Source: an uncultured Collinsella sp. (GTDB lineage Bacteria > Actinomycetota > Coriobacteriia > Coriobacteriales > Coriobacteriaceae). Taken from it: a stretch of 45,577 nt of DNA. Location of the stretch: positions 1 through 45,577 of the forward strand of contig UQHZ01000015.1 of NCBI GenBank assembly GCA_900541055.1, in the 5' to 3' direction. The position numbers were made by a program, and so were the translations under genes. Each line of letters starts with the position of its first letter. Position 1 is the first letter of the stretch. Shown here piece by piece: positions 7,712-17,204 of the stretch. Under the pieces are notes generated by a model, which was given only the letters and a program-made list of their open reading frames with translations, did not search any database and had not been told where the DNA came from.

Positions 7712-9865
7712 TTACTGAACTTTGCTGGCGAACTCGAGGTATTGCATGCGCTGCAGCTTGTCGATCGTCGAGGCGTATGGGCTGTCTTCAGATTCCAAGT
7801 CGTAGCGCAGCCCGTCGGCACCAAGGTAGCCGGCGACATTGATGGTGGGCACATCTGACCTTGTTGCAAGCAGAGCCTTTTGATAGTCGGTGAGCGGGGC
7901 GCCGATCTTATTAAGGGTAATGGCTGCAATCTCGTTTGCCCCGACGGTGTCGTAGACGTTGAGCTCGGTATTGCCGGCGATTTCATAGTTAGCCCAGACG
8001 AAATATGTCGACTGATAGATACGGAAAGCGTGGCTTGCCGTATCTTCCTGAGGGTACAGCTCGTCGTTGAGAGTCGTTGCGGCGCTCGGCTGATGGTCGC
8101 CAAAAAAGACAAGGACAACCGGTCTGCCGATATTGCGGAGCTCGTTGATAAAGTACTCGAGGTCCCGGTCGGATGCGTTGATGCAGGTGAGATAGGTGTT
8201 GAGCGCGCTATTGGCGCCCTCGCTGGCTCCCTCGACCCAATAGTTTGTCAGCTCTTCGGCGGGAACGGTGCCGACATCGTATCCGCCATGGTTTTGCATC
8301 GTGACATCGAAGATGAACTGCGGAGCGTCGTCGGTCCTCAGCAGGTCGAGTATCTTGTCATAGGTGGCGTAGTCGCATACGCCGGCATGGTAACAGGGCG
8401 CACCTTCGAAATCGCCGATCGAAAGAAAGTCTCCAAAGCCCAGCTGCTGATAGATTTTATCTCGATGGTAGTTGACGGGGTTTTGCGGGTGCATAGCGGT
8501 AGCGGTATACCCAAGCTCCTTAAGGTCCTTTGCCAGACTGTTGACACCATTCATCTGATATAGCTGATAGGGGATTTTGCCTAATCCGACAAAGGCCGTT
8601 GTCGCTCCGGTCAAAAATTCGAATTCGGAGTTCGCCGTTCCGCCACCGGCGACCGAAGCGAGCATGGTGCCGCGAACAAGTGTGTCGGGAAGCGAGTTGT
8701 AGAATGCGGGGCCGGTGTACCCGGCCGCCTGGAGCTGCTCAAAGCACGAAAGGTCGCTAAAACTCTCGTTCATGACGGCAACAATCGTCGGCTTGATTTC
8801 ATTGAACTGGGCAACGGCCGCCGCGCGCTGCTCGCTCGAGCCATACGTGCTGTCGTAGGTGGCGGAGAGCTCCTGCTCGATGCTCTGCGCCTCATCGGGC
8901 GTATAGTCTTCGGGCTTCTCAATGGGCAACTCGTTGACCATTTCGGTGAACGAAGTGATAAAACCCTGAGACGCATACGTGGTGATGGGCTGCCAACGGT
9001 CAAATCCAAAATTCAGCGCCTGCTCCAAGTCGATGCTGGAAAAGCCCGAGAGCCCCACAACGGTCACTAGCAGAAAAGCGCAGAGGTTAGCGGCGATTGC
9101 GGGGAAGACATGGGTGGGCGTACGGAGCTTTCTCGGTCGGATAAGCGAAAGAAGCCCCAGGGAAATCTCCAGCAGGGCGAGAGAGGTTACGATTCCGGCG
9201 GTAAAGGTAAACTCGTATCCCTCGCTCACTTCCATTGCGGTGCCAAGGGCCAAGATATCGCTTGGCAGGATGGCCTCGCCTTTAAACGTTATGACGAAGT
9301 GCTCGGCAATGCCAAGGATGCAACAGGCGACGGGCACGAGGGCCATGACGCCTCCATGACGCTGTCCCAGCAAATAAAGGGAGAGCAGAACCGTCGCGAG
9401 CAGCCCGACGGAAAACCCGAATGAGTTGGCGGGAATGCGATAGAATGTTTCGTTACAGGCAATTTCGAGTGAAACGAACGAGAGCGCTGAAACAGCGGCG
9501 ATGACAAGGATGTCACGGCAAATACAGGCAACCGTTCCCGTCGCAAGATCGGTTTGGTCGATAAGTCCCGAAACCAAGGGCTCGACAAGAAGTATGACGG
9601 CGGTAGCACCGAGCGCCGAATAAGAAAGGACCCATAGGGAATTGTCCTCATTTACGAGCAATTGATTCGTAATCCATGCAGCTACCATGCCGAGCGGGAT
9701 GAGGAGCGTCGCGCACCAAAAGACGCGGGCAATGGGCGGCTTTTCATTGTGTTTGATTGAAAAATATACGCGCACCACGACGATGGCCACGATAAGGACG
9801 GCGATGAATATGGGCAGATTGGCCATGTCGCTCGAAGTGATTTCAAGGGGGATATCTTCGGTCAT
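7712..9865 (-). CDS. LTA-synthase-family membrane sulfatase
   Basis: Predicted alkaline-phosphatase-superfamily enzyme of the LtaS group, which adds glycerol-phosphate or similar groups to cell-surface polymers outside the membrane. The 717-residue protein has about eight hydrophobic segments in the first 300 residues, then an extracellular sulfatase domain. Metal and catalytic motifs are NESFSDLSCFEQL, GGGTANSEFEFLTG with Thr410 as the likely nucleophile, and FFGDHQPS. The domain ends close to the C-terminus. ATG 9865 is supported by AGAGGAAC upstream; a longer frame reaches 9940 without a ribosome site. Whether it makes teichoic acid or modifies another glycan is not clear. It is divergent from uvrA. 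Confidence 0.85.
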   Translation of the reverse strand: MTEDIPLEITSSDMANLPIFIAVLIVAIVVVRVYFSIKHNEKPPIARVFWCATLLIPLGMVAAWITNQLLVNEDNSLWVLSYSALGATAVILLVEPLVSGLIDQTDLATGTVACICRDILVIAAVSALSFVSLEIACNETFYRIPANSFGFSVGLLATVLLSLYLLGQRHGGVMALVPVACCILGIAEHFVITFKGEAILPSDILALGTAMEVSEGYEFTFTAGIVTSLALLEISLGLLSLIRPRKLRTPTHVFPAIAANLCAFLLVTVVGLSGFSSIDLEQALNFGFDRWQPITTYASQGFITSFTEMVNELPIEKPEDYTPDEAQSIEQELSATYDSTYGSSEQRAAAVAQFNEIKPTIVAVMNESFSDLSCFEQLQAAGYTGPAFYNSLPDTLVRGTMLASVAGGGTANSEFEFLTGATTAFVGLGKIPYQLYQMNGVNSLAKDLKELGYTATAMHPQNPVNYHRDKIYQQLGFGDFLSIGDFEGAPCYHAGVCDYATYDKILDLLRTDDAPQFIFDVTMQNHGGYDVGTVPAEELTNYWVEGASEGANSALNTYLTCINASDRDLEYFINELRNIGRPVVLVFFGDHQPSAATTLNDELYPQEDTASHAFRIYQSTYFVWANYEIAGNTELNVYDTVGANEIAAITLNKIGAPLTDYQKALLATRSDVPTINVAGYLGADGLRYDLESEDSPYASTIDKLQRMQYLEFASKVQ

Positions 9866-9983
9866 GGACGTTCCTCTGTTACGGCAAATTAAGTTCAGTA
9901 TTAGATTACTGTAACCTTTCCACGGCATTTCGAGAAACAAAGCGCCCGATACGCAAAGCTAAAGGTCTGCGAATCTTGTATTA

Positions 9984-9997
9984 CGAACATCTGTGCG
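9984..9997 (+). promoter_or_regulatory. possible LexA (SOS) box before uvrA
   Basis: CGAACATCTGTGCG matches the Gram-positive/actinobacterial LexA consensus CGAAC-N4-GTTCG at nine of ten fixed positions (G for T in the right half). It lies 61 bases before the uvrA start, in the divergent gap shared with the LTA-synthase-like gene. uvrA is a classic SOS gene. Confidence 0.45.
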
Positions 9998-10058
9998 CGT
10001 CGAGTGCGCTAAACTCATCGACAGTATGATTCGATGCAATAGGAGGCAAGGAGCTTCC

Positions 10059-12935
10059 ATGTCTGATTCTTCTATCGTTATTCGCGGCGCTCGTGAGCAC
10101 AACCTCCGTGATATCGATGTTTCCATTCCGCGTGACCAACTCGTGGTCATTACCGGTCTTTCTGGCTCGGGCAAGAGTTCGCTGGCATTTGACACTATCT
10201 ATGCCGAGGGCCAGCGTCGATACGTCGAGAGTCTTTCGAGCTATGCGCGCCAGTTCTTGGGCCAGATGGACAAACCCGACTTGGATTCAATCGACGGCCT
10301 TTCGCCGGCGGTGTCGATTGACCAAAAGACGACGTCTAAAAACCCTCGCTCGACGGTTGGCACTGTAACCGAGATTTATGACTATCTGCGCCTGCTGTTC
10401 GCCCGTGTGGGCACCCCGCACTGTCCCGAATGCGGCCGCGTCATTGAGCGCCAGACGACCGACCAGGTTGCCGACAAGGTCTTGGCGGCGGGGGAGGGCC
10501 GCCGCGCGTTTGTGCTGGCACCGGTGGTGCGCGGGCGAAAAGGCGAGTACACCAAGCTGTTTGAGGACCTTCGCGCCGAGGGCTTTAGCCGCGTGCGTGT
10601 CGACGGCGAGGTTCGCTCGCTTGATGACCCTATCGATTTGGATAAGAAATTCAAGCACGATATCGAGGTCGTGGTCGACCGCATCGTGATTCGCGAGAAC
10701 TCGCTGGGCCGTATTGCCGAGTCCGTTGAACAGGCGACTGCGCTGGCGCACGGCAATGTGAACGTATACTTGCTGCCCGACCGCGACGCTCCCGAGGGGA
10801 CCGAAGGCGAGTTGCTGGAGTATTCGCTGGCGTTAGCGTGCCCGGAGCATGGACACTCCATCGATGACCTGCAGCCGCGTGATTTCTCGTTCAACGCGCC
10901 CTATGGCGCGTGCCCCGAGTGCGATGGCCTGGGCTTTAAGAAGACGGTCGATGCCGAGGCCCTAATCGAAGACCCCTCGAAGTCGATCGCCGACGGGGTC
11001 TTTGGCAGCCTGTTTGGCAACTCTAACTACTATCCGCAGATTTTCGCTGCGGTCTGTAAACACTTCAAGGTGAGCGTCGATACGCCGTGGGAGGATCTGC
11101 CTCCGCGGGTGCGTCGCGCGTTTTTAGACGGCATGGGCGACCAGAAGATTTCGGTCGACTATCAAAAGCTCGATGGACGCCGCAGCCAGTGGGACACCAA
11201 GTTCTCGGGCGTGCGCAATATCCTGTACGAGCGCTATACCGAGACGACGAATGAGAACACCAAGGCGCGCTTGGAGAAGTACATCCGCGAGGAGCCGTGC
11301 TCGAGTTGCCACGGCGCTCGTTTGCGCCCCGAGATGCTCGCCGTTACCGTAGGCGGTAAGTCCATTTACGAGGTCTGCTGCCTATCGTGCCGCGAGTCGC
11401 TCGAGTTTTTTGAGGGTTTGGATCTTACCGAGCGCCAACAATTTATCGGCGGGCGCATCGTTAAGGAAATCCTGGAGCGCCTGCGCTTTCTGGTCGATGT
11501 CGGACTTGACTATCTGACCCTCGACCGTGCCTCGGCGACGCTTTCCGGTGGCGAGGCACAGCGTATTCGACTGGCAACGCAGATCGGCGCGGGTCTCATG
11601 GGCGTGCTCTATATTCTGGACGAGCCCTCGATCGGTCTTCATCAGCGTGACAACGAGCGCCTGATTAGGACGCTCGAGCGCCTGCGCGATATCGGCAATA
11701 CCGTTATCGTCGTCGAACACGACGAGGACACAATCCGTGCCGCCGACTACGTGATCGACATGGGACCCGGCGCCGGCGTCAACGGCGGACACGTAGTCGC
11801 GGCGGGAACGCCTGCCGATATCATGGCGTGTCCTGAGTCGATGACGGGCGCTTATCTGACCGGCAAACGAATGATCCGGGTGCCTGATGAACGGCGCAAG
11901 CCCGGTCGCGGCTGCCTTAAAATTACGGGCGCTCGAGCCAACAACCTCAAAAACGTTACCGCCAAGATCGAGTTTGGTACGCTTACGGTTGTTACCGGCG
12001 TGTCGGGATCGGGCAAGAGCTCCCTGGTTACCGACACCATTGCGCCTGCCCTTACGAATGCCATTCACCGCTCGACGCGCCCCGTGGGTCCGTATAAGAA
12101 AATCGAGGGCATCGAGTGTATCGATAAGGTTATCGATATCGACCAGTCGCCGATTGGCCGCACGCCGCGTTCCAACCCTGCTACCTATATCGGCCTGTGG
12201 GATGATCTTCGCGCGCTGTTTGCGAGTACGCCGGAGTCGAAGGCGCGCGGCTACTCGCCGGGTCGTTTCTCCTTTAATGTGAGTGGCGGGCGCTGTGAGG
12301 CGTGCAAGGGCGACGGGCAGATCAAGATCGAGATGCACTTCCTTCCCGATATCTACGTTCCCTGCGAAGTTTGCGGCGGTAAACGCTACAACCGCGAGAC
12401 ACTCGAGGTCACCTACCGTGGCAAGACCATCTCGGACGTGCTCGACATGAGCGTCACCGAGGCGCTGGCCTTCTTTGGGAATATCCCGCAGATTAAGCGC
12501 AAGCTCCAGACGCTGTACGATGTAGGCTTAGGCTACGTGAGCCTGGGCCAGCCCGCCACGACGCTCTCGGGCGGCGAGGCGCAGCGTGTGAAGCTCGCCA
12601 AGGAGCTTCATCGACGCCAGACGGGCAAGACGTTCTATATTTTGGACGAGCCGACGACCGGCCTTCATTTTGAGGACGTCCGCCAGCTGCTCGATGTGCT
12701 GCAGCGCTTGGTCGATGCGGGCAACACGGTGCTGGTGATTGAGCACAACCTTGATGTCATCAAGGTTGCCGACCGCCTGATCGATATGGGTCCCGAAGGC
12801 GGTAACGGCGGCGGAACCGTCGTGGTTTCGGGCACACCGGAGCAGGTTGCGGACTGTCCGCAGAGTTATACGGGCAAGTTTTTGGCGCCGTTGCTCAGGC
12901 GTGACCGGGAGCGTCAGGCTCAACTTGATGCTTAA
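10059..12935 (+). CDS. uvrA: excinuclease ABC subunit UvrA
   Basis: Damage-sensing ABC-type ATPase of nucleotide excision repair; dimers load UvrB. The 958-residue protein has two ATPase modules. The first Walker A is GLSGSGKS at 33-40, with its signature later in LSGGEAQRIRLATQIG followed by LYILDEPSIGLHQRD. The second has GVSGSGKSSLVTDT and LSGGEAQRVKLAKEL. Zinc-binding cysteine pairs appear in CPECGRV, CPECDGLG, CSSCHGARLRPE, CEACKGDGQIKIEM and CEVCGGKRYN. ATG 10059 has AAGGAG at 10048-10053 with five-base spacing; an in-frame upstream start at 9993 lacks one. A possible LexA site precedes it. Confidence 0.98.
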   Translation: MSDSSIVIRGAREHNLRDIDVSIPRDQLVVITGLSGSGKSSLAFDTIYAEGQRRYVESLSSYARQFLGQMDKPDLDSIDGLSPAVSIDQKTTSKNPRSTVGTVTEIYDYLRLLFARVGTPHCPECGRVIERQTTDQVADKVLAAGEGRRAFVLAPVVRGRKGEYTKLFEDLRAEGFSRVRVDGEVRSLDDPIDLDKKFKHDIEVVVDRIVIRENSLGRIAESVEQATALAHGNVNVYLLPDRDAPEGTEGELLEYSLALACPEHGHSIDDLQPRDFSFNAPYGACPECDGLGFKKTVDAEALIEDPSKSIADGVFGSLFGNSNYYPQIFAAVCKHFKVSVDTPWEDLPPRVRRAFLDGMGDQKISVDYQKLDGRRSQWDTKFSGVRNILYERYTETTNENTKARLEKYIREEPCSSCHGARLRPEMLAVTVGGKSIYEVCCLSCRESLEFFEGLDLTERQQFIGGRIVKEILERLRFLVDVGLDYLTLDRASATLSGGEAQRIRLATQIGAGLMGVLYILDEPSIGLHQRDNERLIRTLERLRDIGNTVIVVEHDEDTIRAADYVIDMGPGAGVNGGHVVAAGTPADIMACPESMTGAYLTGKRMIRVPDERRKPGRGCLKITGARANNLKNVTAKIEFGTLTVVTGVSGSGKSSLVTDTIAPALTNAIHRSTRPVGPYKKIEGIECIDKVIDIDQSPIGRTPRSNPATYIGLWDDLRALFASTPESKARGYSPGRFSFNVSGGRCEACKGDGQIKIEMHFLPDIYVPCEVCGGKRYNRETLEVTYRGKTISDVLDMSVTEALAFFGNIPQIKRKLQTLYDVGLGYVSLGQPATTLSGGEAQRVKLAKELHRRQTGKTFYILDEPTTGLHFEDVRQLLDVLQRLVDAGNTVLVIEHNLDVIKVADRLIDMGPEGGNGGGTVVVSGTPEQVADCPQSYTGKFLAPLLRRDRERQAQLDA

Positions 12936-12958
12936 TAAATAGGCGATTCAGTTTATGG

Positions 12959-12989
12959 GCGCCATCGACTCCTTGTGATTCGATGGCGC
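12959..12989 (+). terminator. hairpin after uvrA
   Basis: GCGCCATCGA (12959-12968) pairs perfectly with TCGATGGCGC (12980-12989). The base run that follows (TTGCTGTG) is not a clear T tract, so termination is likely but weak. Confidence 0.55.
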
Positions 12990-13027
12990 TTGCTGTGCCG
13001 AAGTGACGTATGCAGTCGAATTGGACA

Positions 13028-13033
13028 TATACT
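13028..13033 (+). promoter_or_regulatory. -10-like box before ybaK
   Basis: TATACT lies 38 bases before the ybaK start, after the uvrA hairpin. No convincing -35 is seen at normal spacing. Confidence 0.35.
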
Positions 13034-13070
13034 TAATCCTTGCGTCCGAATGCGAGGGAAAGGATATGTC

Positions 13071-13571
13071 ATGGCAAAGGCTGTAAAGACGCCAAAAACC
13101 AATGCGATGCGCGAGCTGGAAAGCGCCGGCATTTCCTATGTTCTACATACGTACGAAGACGATGGTGATGAGTCGGTGGGCCTGGGGGTCGCGATTTCGG
13201 AGCAGCTTGGCGAGGAGCCCGGTCAAGGATTTAAGACCTTGGTCTGCGTGACGCCGTCCAACGACTATGTCGTGTGCTGCATCCCTGTTGCCGATGAGCT
13301 CGATCTAAAGTCCGCCGCGCGTGCCGCGGGGGAGAAGTCCTTGGTCATGATGCATGTGAAGGATTTGCTTGCGGCGACTGGCTACGTTCGCGGCGGCTGC
13401 AGCCCGGTCGGTATGAAAAAACGCTACCGGACGCTCATTGATGAGACGTGTGTCCTTTGGGATACCATTTTTATTTCGGGAGGCAAACGTGGTTATCAGC
13501 TCGAGCTTGCCCCCGATGATTTAATTGCATTTTGCGGGGCGACGGTTGCCGCGATTACGAGAGAGGACTGA
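13071..13571 (+). CDS. ybaK: Cys-tRNA(Pro)/Cys-tRNA(Cys) deacylase YbaK
   Basis: Editing enzyme that hydrolyses cysteine mis-attached to tRNA-Pro in trans. The 166-residue protein fits the YbaK/EbsC family in length. The conserved lysine lies in GFKTLVC, and GYVRGGCSPVGMKKRYRTLID plus ISGGKRGYQLELAPDDL are family blocks. ATG 13071 is preferred with GAAAGGA about six bases upstream; a nearby ATG at 13066 is out of frame. The stop is three bases from murJ, so the two are probably co-transcribed. Confidence 0.92.
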   Translation: MAKAVKTPKTNAMRELESAGISYVLHTYEDDGDESVGLGVAISEQLGEEPGQGFKTLVCVTPSNDYVVCCIPVADELDLKSAARAAGEKSLVMMHVKDLLAATGYVRGGCSPVGMKKRYRTLIDETCVLWDTIFISGGKRGYQLELAPDDLIAFCGATVAAITRED

Positions 13572-13574
13572 GCG

Positions 13575-15257
13575 ATGCCGCAGGAAGAATTGAAGCGCGG
13601 AGCTCATTTTGCAAAAGAATCTGCGCCTCAGACACCCTCATCCGAAGCTTCTTCGTCGCGAGATGACACTGACGACATGGGCTCGTCGGACTACTCCACG
13701 GTTGGTCGTTCCGCCGGGCTTATGACCATCCTGACTATCGTGTCTCGCGTCACCGGTTTTATCCGCACGTGGGCAATGGCGGCCGCTATCGGCATGTCGC
13801 TACTCTCGTCCTCCTATCAGGTCGCCAACAACCTGCCCAATATGCTCTACGAACTCGTGATGGGTGGCATGCTCGTGACGGCGTTTTTGCCCGTGTACAT
13901 GGGCGTGAGGCGTGAGCAGGGTCGCGAGGCCTCGAACGAGTACGTGGGCAACCTGCTCGGCATTCTGCTTTTGGTGCTGGGTGGCATTTCGTTGCTGGGG
14001 ACCGTGTTCGCCCCGGGCTTTATCTGGACGCAATCGTTCCTTTCGGGTGACGGCGGCAGCATGGATACCGCTGCGTTCATGTTCCGTTTCTTTGCCATCC
14101 AGATTCTGTTTTATGGTTTGGGCTCGGTGTTCTCGGGCGTTCTCAACGCACACCGCGACTACTTCTGGTCGACGTTTGCCCCGGTCCTCAACAATGTGAT
14201 CGTCATTGCGAGCTTTATGGGTTTTGCGCCCGTGTCCGCACAGTTTGGCGAACGTGCCGGCATCATCTTGATTGCGGCCGGTACGACCCTCGGTGTCTTT
14301 GTTCAGATGGCATGTCAGATCCCCGCGCTTGGCAAGCACGGCGTGCATCCCCATATCCATATCGACTTTAAGGACCCCGCACTGCGCCAGACGATTGCGC
14401 TCGGTATCCCGACGCTGCTCGCCACGGTGTGCATGTTTGTCTCGACTTCTATCACCAACGCTGCCGCGCTGGTGGTCCAGCCCGAGACGGGTCCTTCCGT
14501 CATCGCCTATGCGCGCCTGTGGTACACGCTGCCCTACGCGCTGATTGCCGCCTCGCTTTCGACGGCGCTCTATACCGAGCTCTCTCACGACGCACAGGAG
14601 AAGGATTACGACAGCGTTCGCACGGGCATTTCGCGTGGCGTCGCCCAGATGCTGTTCTTCCTGATTCCGTTCGCGCTGTACCTGATTGTCTTCGCACGTC
14701 CGCTCAACATGATCTACTGTGCTGGCAAGTTCGATGAATCCGGCGTGACGCTGGTGTCCGAGTACCTTGTCTACCTGGCGCTCTCGCTGCCGCTCTACGG
14801 CGTGGTCGTGTTGATGCAGAAGAGCTTCTCTGCCTTGCTCGACATGAAGCCCTATAGCCGCTATTGCCTGTATTCCGCCATCGGCCAGGCCGGCTCGGTT
14901 CTGCTGTTTGGCGTTGTGCTGGGCTTCGGTATGCCGGCAATCGCGCTTTCGTATGTCGTCGACTACGTGATCTTGGTCGGTTGTTCACTGTGGTGGCTGC
15001 GTCGTCGTCTGCGTGGCCTTCAGGTCAAATCTATCCTGCATGGCGGTTTCTTTGGCCTTTTGCTCGGCGGCCTGGGTGCTGCCGCAGGCGCCGGCGTCAT
15101 GTGGGCGCTTGAACACTTTGTCGGGGCACTTGGCGGCTCGATTCTGATTACTCTTGGCTACGTTTGCGTTGCGGGTGTCGTCTCGCTTGCTGTTACCTTT
15201 GGCCTTGCCGTTGTCCTTAAGATGCCCGAGGTCTCGGCGCTGCTTCGTCGCAAGTAG
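13575..15257 (+). CDS. murJ: lipid II flippase MurJ
   Basis: Moves the peptidoglycan precursor lipid II across the inner membrane. The 560-residue protein has a polar N-terminal tail of about 45 residues rich in Ser, Glu and Asp, then a MviN/MurJ fold with about 14 hydrophobic segments. The early block SRVTGFIRTWAMAAAIG and NNLPNMLYELVMGGMLVTAFLPVY are typical, as are FFAIQILFYGLGSVFSGVLNAHRDYFWSTFAPVLNN and ARLWYTLPYAL. GAGAGGA precedes ATG 13575. The stop codon directly abuts the uvrC start. Confidence 0.93.
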   Translation: MPQEELKRGAHFAKESAPQTPSSEASSSRDDTDDMGSSDYSTVGRSAGLMTILTIVSRVTGFIRTWAMAAAIGMSLLSSSYQVANNLPNMLYELVMGGMLVTAFLPVYMGVRREQGREASNEYVGNLLGILLLVLGGISLLGTVFAPGFIWTQSFLSGDGGSMDTAAFMFRFFAIQILFYGLGSVFSGVLNAHRDYFWSTFAPVLNNVIVIASFMGFAPVSAQFGERAGIILIAAGTTLGVFVQMACQIPALGKHGVHPHIHIDFKDPALRQTIALGIPTLLATVCMFVSTSITNAAALVVQPETGPSVIAYARLWYTLPYALIAASLSTALYTELSHDAQEKDYDSVRTGISRGVAQMLFFLIPFALYLIVFARPLNMIYCAGKFDESGVTLVSEYLVYLALSLPLYGVVVLMQKSFSALLDMKPYSRYCLYSAIGQAGSVLLFGVVLGFGMPAIALSYVVDYVILVGCSLWWLRRRLRGLQVKSILHGGFFGLLLGGLGAAAGAGVMWALEHFVGALGGSILITLGYVCVAGVVSLAVTFGLAVVLKMPEVSALLRRK

Positions 15258-17204
15258 GTGCGTGTGGCCGGTCACGACAACATTCCAACACTCGCCGAGC
15301 AGGTTTCGCGCGTTCCCACGCAGCCCGGATGCTACCTTTGGAAAGATGCCAAGGGCGATGTCATCTACGTTGGCAAGGCGAAAAACCTGCGTTCCCGTAT
15401 GCGCCAGTACGTGACGCTGCAGGATGAGCGCCAAAAAATACCGCTCATGATGCAATTGGTTGCGAGCTTTGACTACATCGTTGTCGAAACCGAGCATGAG
15501 GCGCTTGTACTTGAGCGCAACCTGATCGGCCAGTACCATCCGTACTTTAACGTCGACCTCAAGGATGACAAGAGCTACCCCTTTATCGCCATTACAAAGG
15601 GCGACCTGTATCCCGCTATCAAATACACGCGTGAGCGTCATAAGCCGGGAACGCGCTATTTTGGACCCTATACCGATAGCCGTGCGGCACGTGAGACGAT
15701 AGATACGCTGCGCAAGGTTATCCCCATCTGCTCTGCATCCTGTGCGGAGTGGCGTCGTTGTCGCCGTATCATCGAGTCCCACAAGGGCGAGGAAGACATC
15801 GTCAATATGATTTGCGCACAAAACGGGCGTCCCTGCTTCGACTACCATGTCGGGCGCGGGCCGGGCGCGTGTGTCGGCGCGATTTCCCCGGCAGACTATG
15901 CCAAGAACGTCAAGCGTGTCGAGCGCTTTTTGTCGGGCCATCGCAAGGATGTCGTCGACGAGCTGACTTCCGAGATGGCGGATGCCGCCGAGGCACTCGA
16001 TTTTGAGCGCGCGGCACGCGTCAAGCGTCGTTTGGAGGTCATCAGGGGTCTGGACGACCGTCAGCAAGTCGTTTTTCCCTCCAGTGTCGATATCGATGTC
16101 ATCGGTTTCTATCGCGAGGAGACCATCTCCGCCGCTTGCGTCTTTGTCGTGCGTGAGGGTCGAACGGTTCGAACCTGCGAGTTTATTCTCGATAAGGGTT
16201 TGGATGTCGACGAAGAGGAACTTCAATCGGGCTTTCTTAAGCGCTATTACGACGAGACGGCTGATATTCCAGCTGAGATAAACCTCTCTGTCGAGCTTGA
16301 GGATGCGGAGGCGCTGGGGGAGTGGCTTGCAGGCAAGCGCGAGCGTTCCTGCCATCTCCATAGGCCGCAGCGTGGCGAAAAGCACCGTTTGCTCGATATG
16401 GCATCCAAAAATGCGCGCCATGCCCTCATGCGCTACATGATGCGAACGGGGTACGCTGACGACCGCACCAATCAAGCGCTCCTGGAGCTCGAAAGCGCGC
16501 TGGCGCTGCCGGCGCCGCCGATGCGTATCGAGTGCTTCGATATCTCGACGCTGCATGGAACCTTTACCGTCGCCTCGATGGTGGTGTTTACCAACGGACG
16601 CGCCGACAAGAGCCAGTACCGTCGTTTTAAAATTCAGGCCGAATTGGACGAGGCAAACGACTTCGTGTCGATGTCCGAGGTTTTGGGACGACGCTATGCT
16701 CCCGAGCGCATGGTCGACGAGCGCTTTGGCTCGCGCCCCGATTTGCTCGTTGTCGATGGCGGTAAGCCGCAATTGACCGCTGCGATCAAGCAACTTGAGG
16801 CTCTTGGGCTCGATATACCGGTTTGTGGCTTGGCGAAGGCCGATGAGGAAGTTTTCGTGCCTTGGGACGAGACTCCCGTCGTGCTGCCGACCGGGTCTGC
16901 TTCGCTCTATCTAATTAAACAGGTTCGCGATGAATCGCACCGTTTTGCCATCACGTTCCATCGCGAGTTGCGCGATAAAGCCATGACGGTTTCGGTACTC
17001 GATGACGTTCCAGGCGTGGGACCCACCAGAAAACGTGCCCTTATGCGCCATTTTGGCTCGATGAAGCGTTTGCGCGCGGCGAGCGAGCAAGAGATCGCGG
17101 AAGTTCGCGGCATACCTGCCGATGTTGCCAAGGCGGTCCACGAGGCGCTCGTTGCATGGAATGCCGAGCGCGCCGAGGCGGCGGCTGGCCATTCCGATAG
17201 CTAA
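15258..17204 (+). CDS. uvrC: excinuclease ABC subunit UvrC
   Basis: Makes both incisions of nucleotide excision repair. The 648-residue protein has an N-terminal GIY-YIG nuclease (GCYLWKDAKG, VIYVGKAKNLRSRM), a cysteine-rich linker, a UVR domain (about LTSEMADAAEALDFERAARVKRRL), an RNase-H-like nuclease (IECFDISTLHGT, LLVVDGGKPQL) and C-terminal helix-hairpin-helix motifs (DDVPGVGPTRKRAL). In the linker the usual C-x7-C-x3-C spacing after GRPC is broken: Cys193 and Cys205 are present but position 201 is Gly. The start is GTG 15258 immediately after the murJ stop, or GTG 15264; neither has a clear ribosome site, so coupling to murJ is likely. Confidence 0.96.
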   Translation: MRVAGHDNIPTLAEQVSRVPTQPGCYLWKDAKGDVIYVGKAKNLRSRMRQYVTLQDERQKIPLMMQLVASFDYIVVETEHEALVLERNLIGQYHPYFNVDLKDDKSYPFIAITKGDLYPAIKYTRERHKPGTRYFGPYTDSRAARETIDTLRKVIPICSASCAEWRRCRRIIESHKGEEDIVNMICAQNGRPCFDYHVGRGPGACVGAISPADYAKNVKRVERFLSGHRKDVVDELTSEMADAAEALDFERAARVKRRLEVIRGLDDRQQVVFPSSVDIDVIGFYREETISAACVFVVREGRTVRTCEFILDKGLDVDEEELQSGFLKRYYDETADIPAEINLSVELEDAEALGEWLAGKRERSCHLHRPQRGEKHRLLDMASKNARHALMRYMMRTGYADDRTNQALLELESALALPAPPMRIECFDISTLHGTFTVASMVVFTNGRADKSQYRRFKIQAELDEANDFVSMSEVLGRRYAPERMVDERFGSRPDLLVVDGGKPQLTAAIKQLEALGLDIPVCGLAKADEEVFVPWDETPVVLPTGSASLYLIKQVRDESHRFAITFHRELRDKAMTVSVLDDVPGVGPTRKRALMRHFGSMKRLRAASEQEIAEVRGIPADVAKAVHEALVAWNAERAEAAAGHSDS

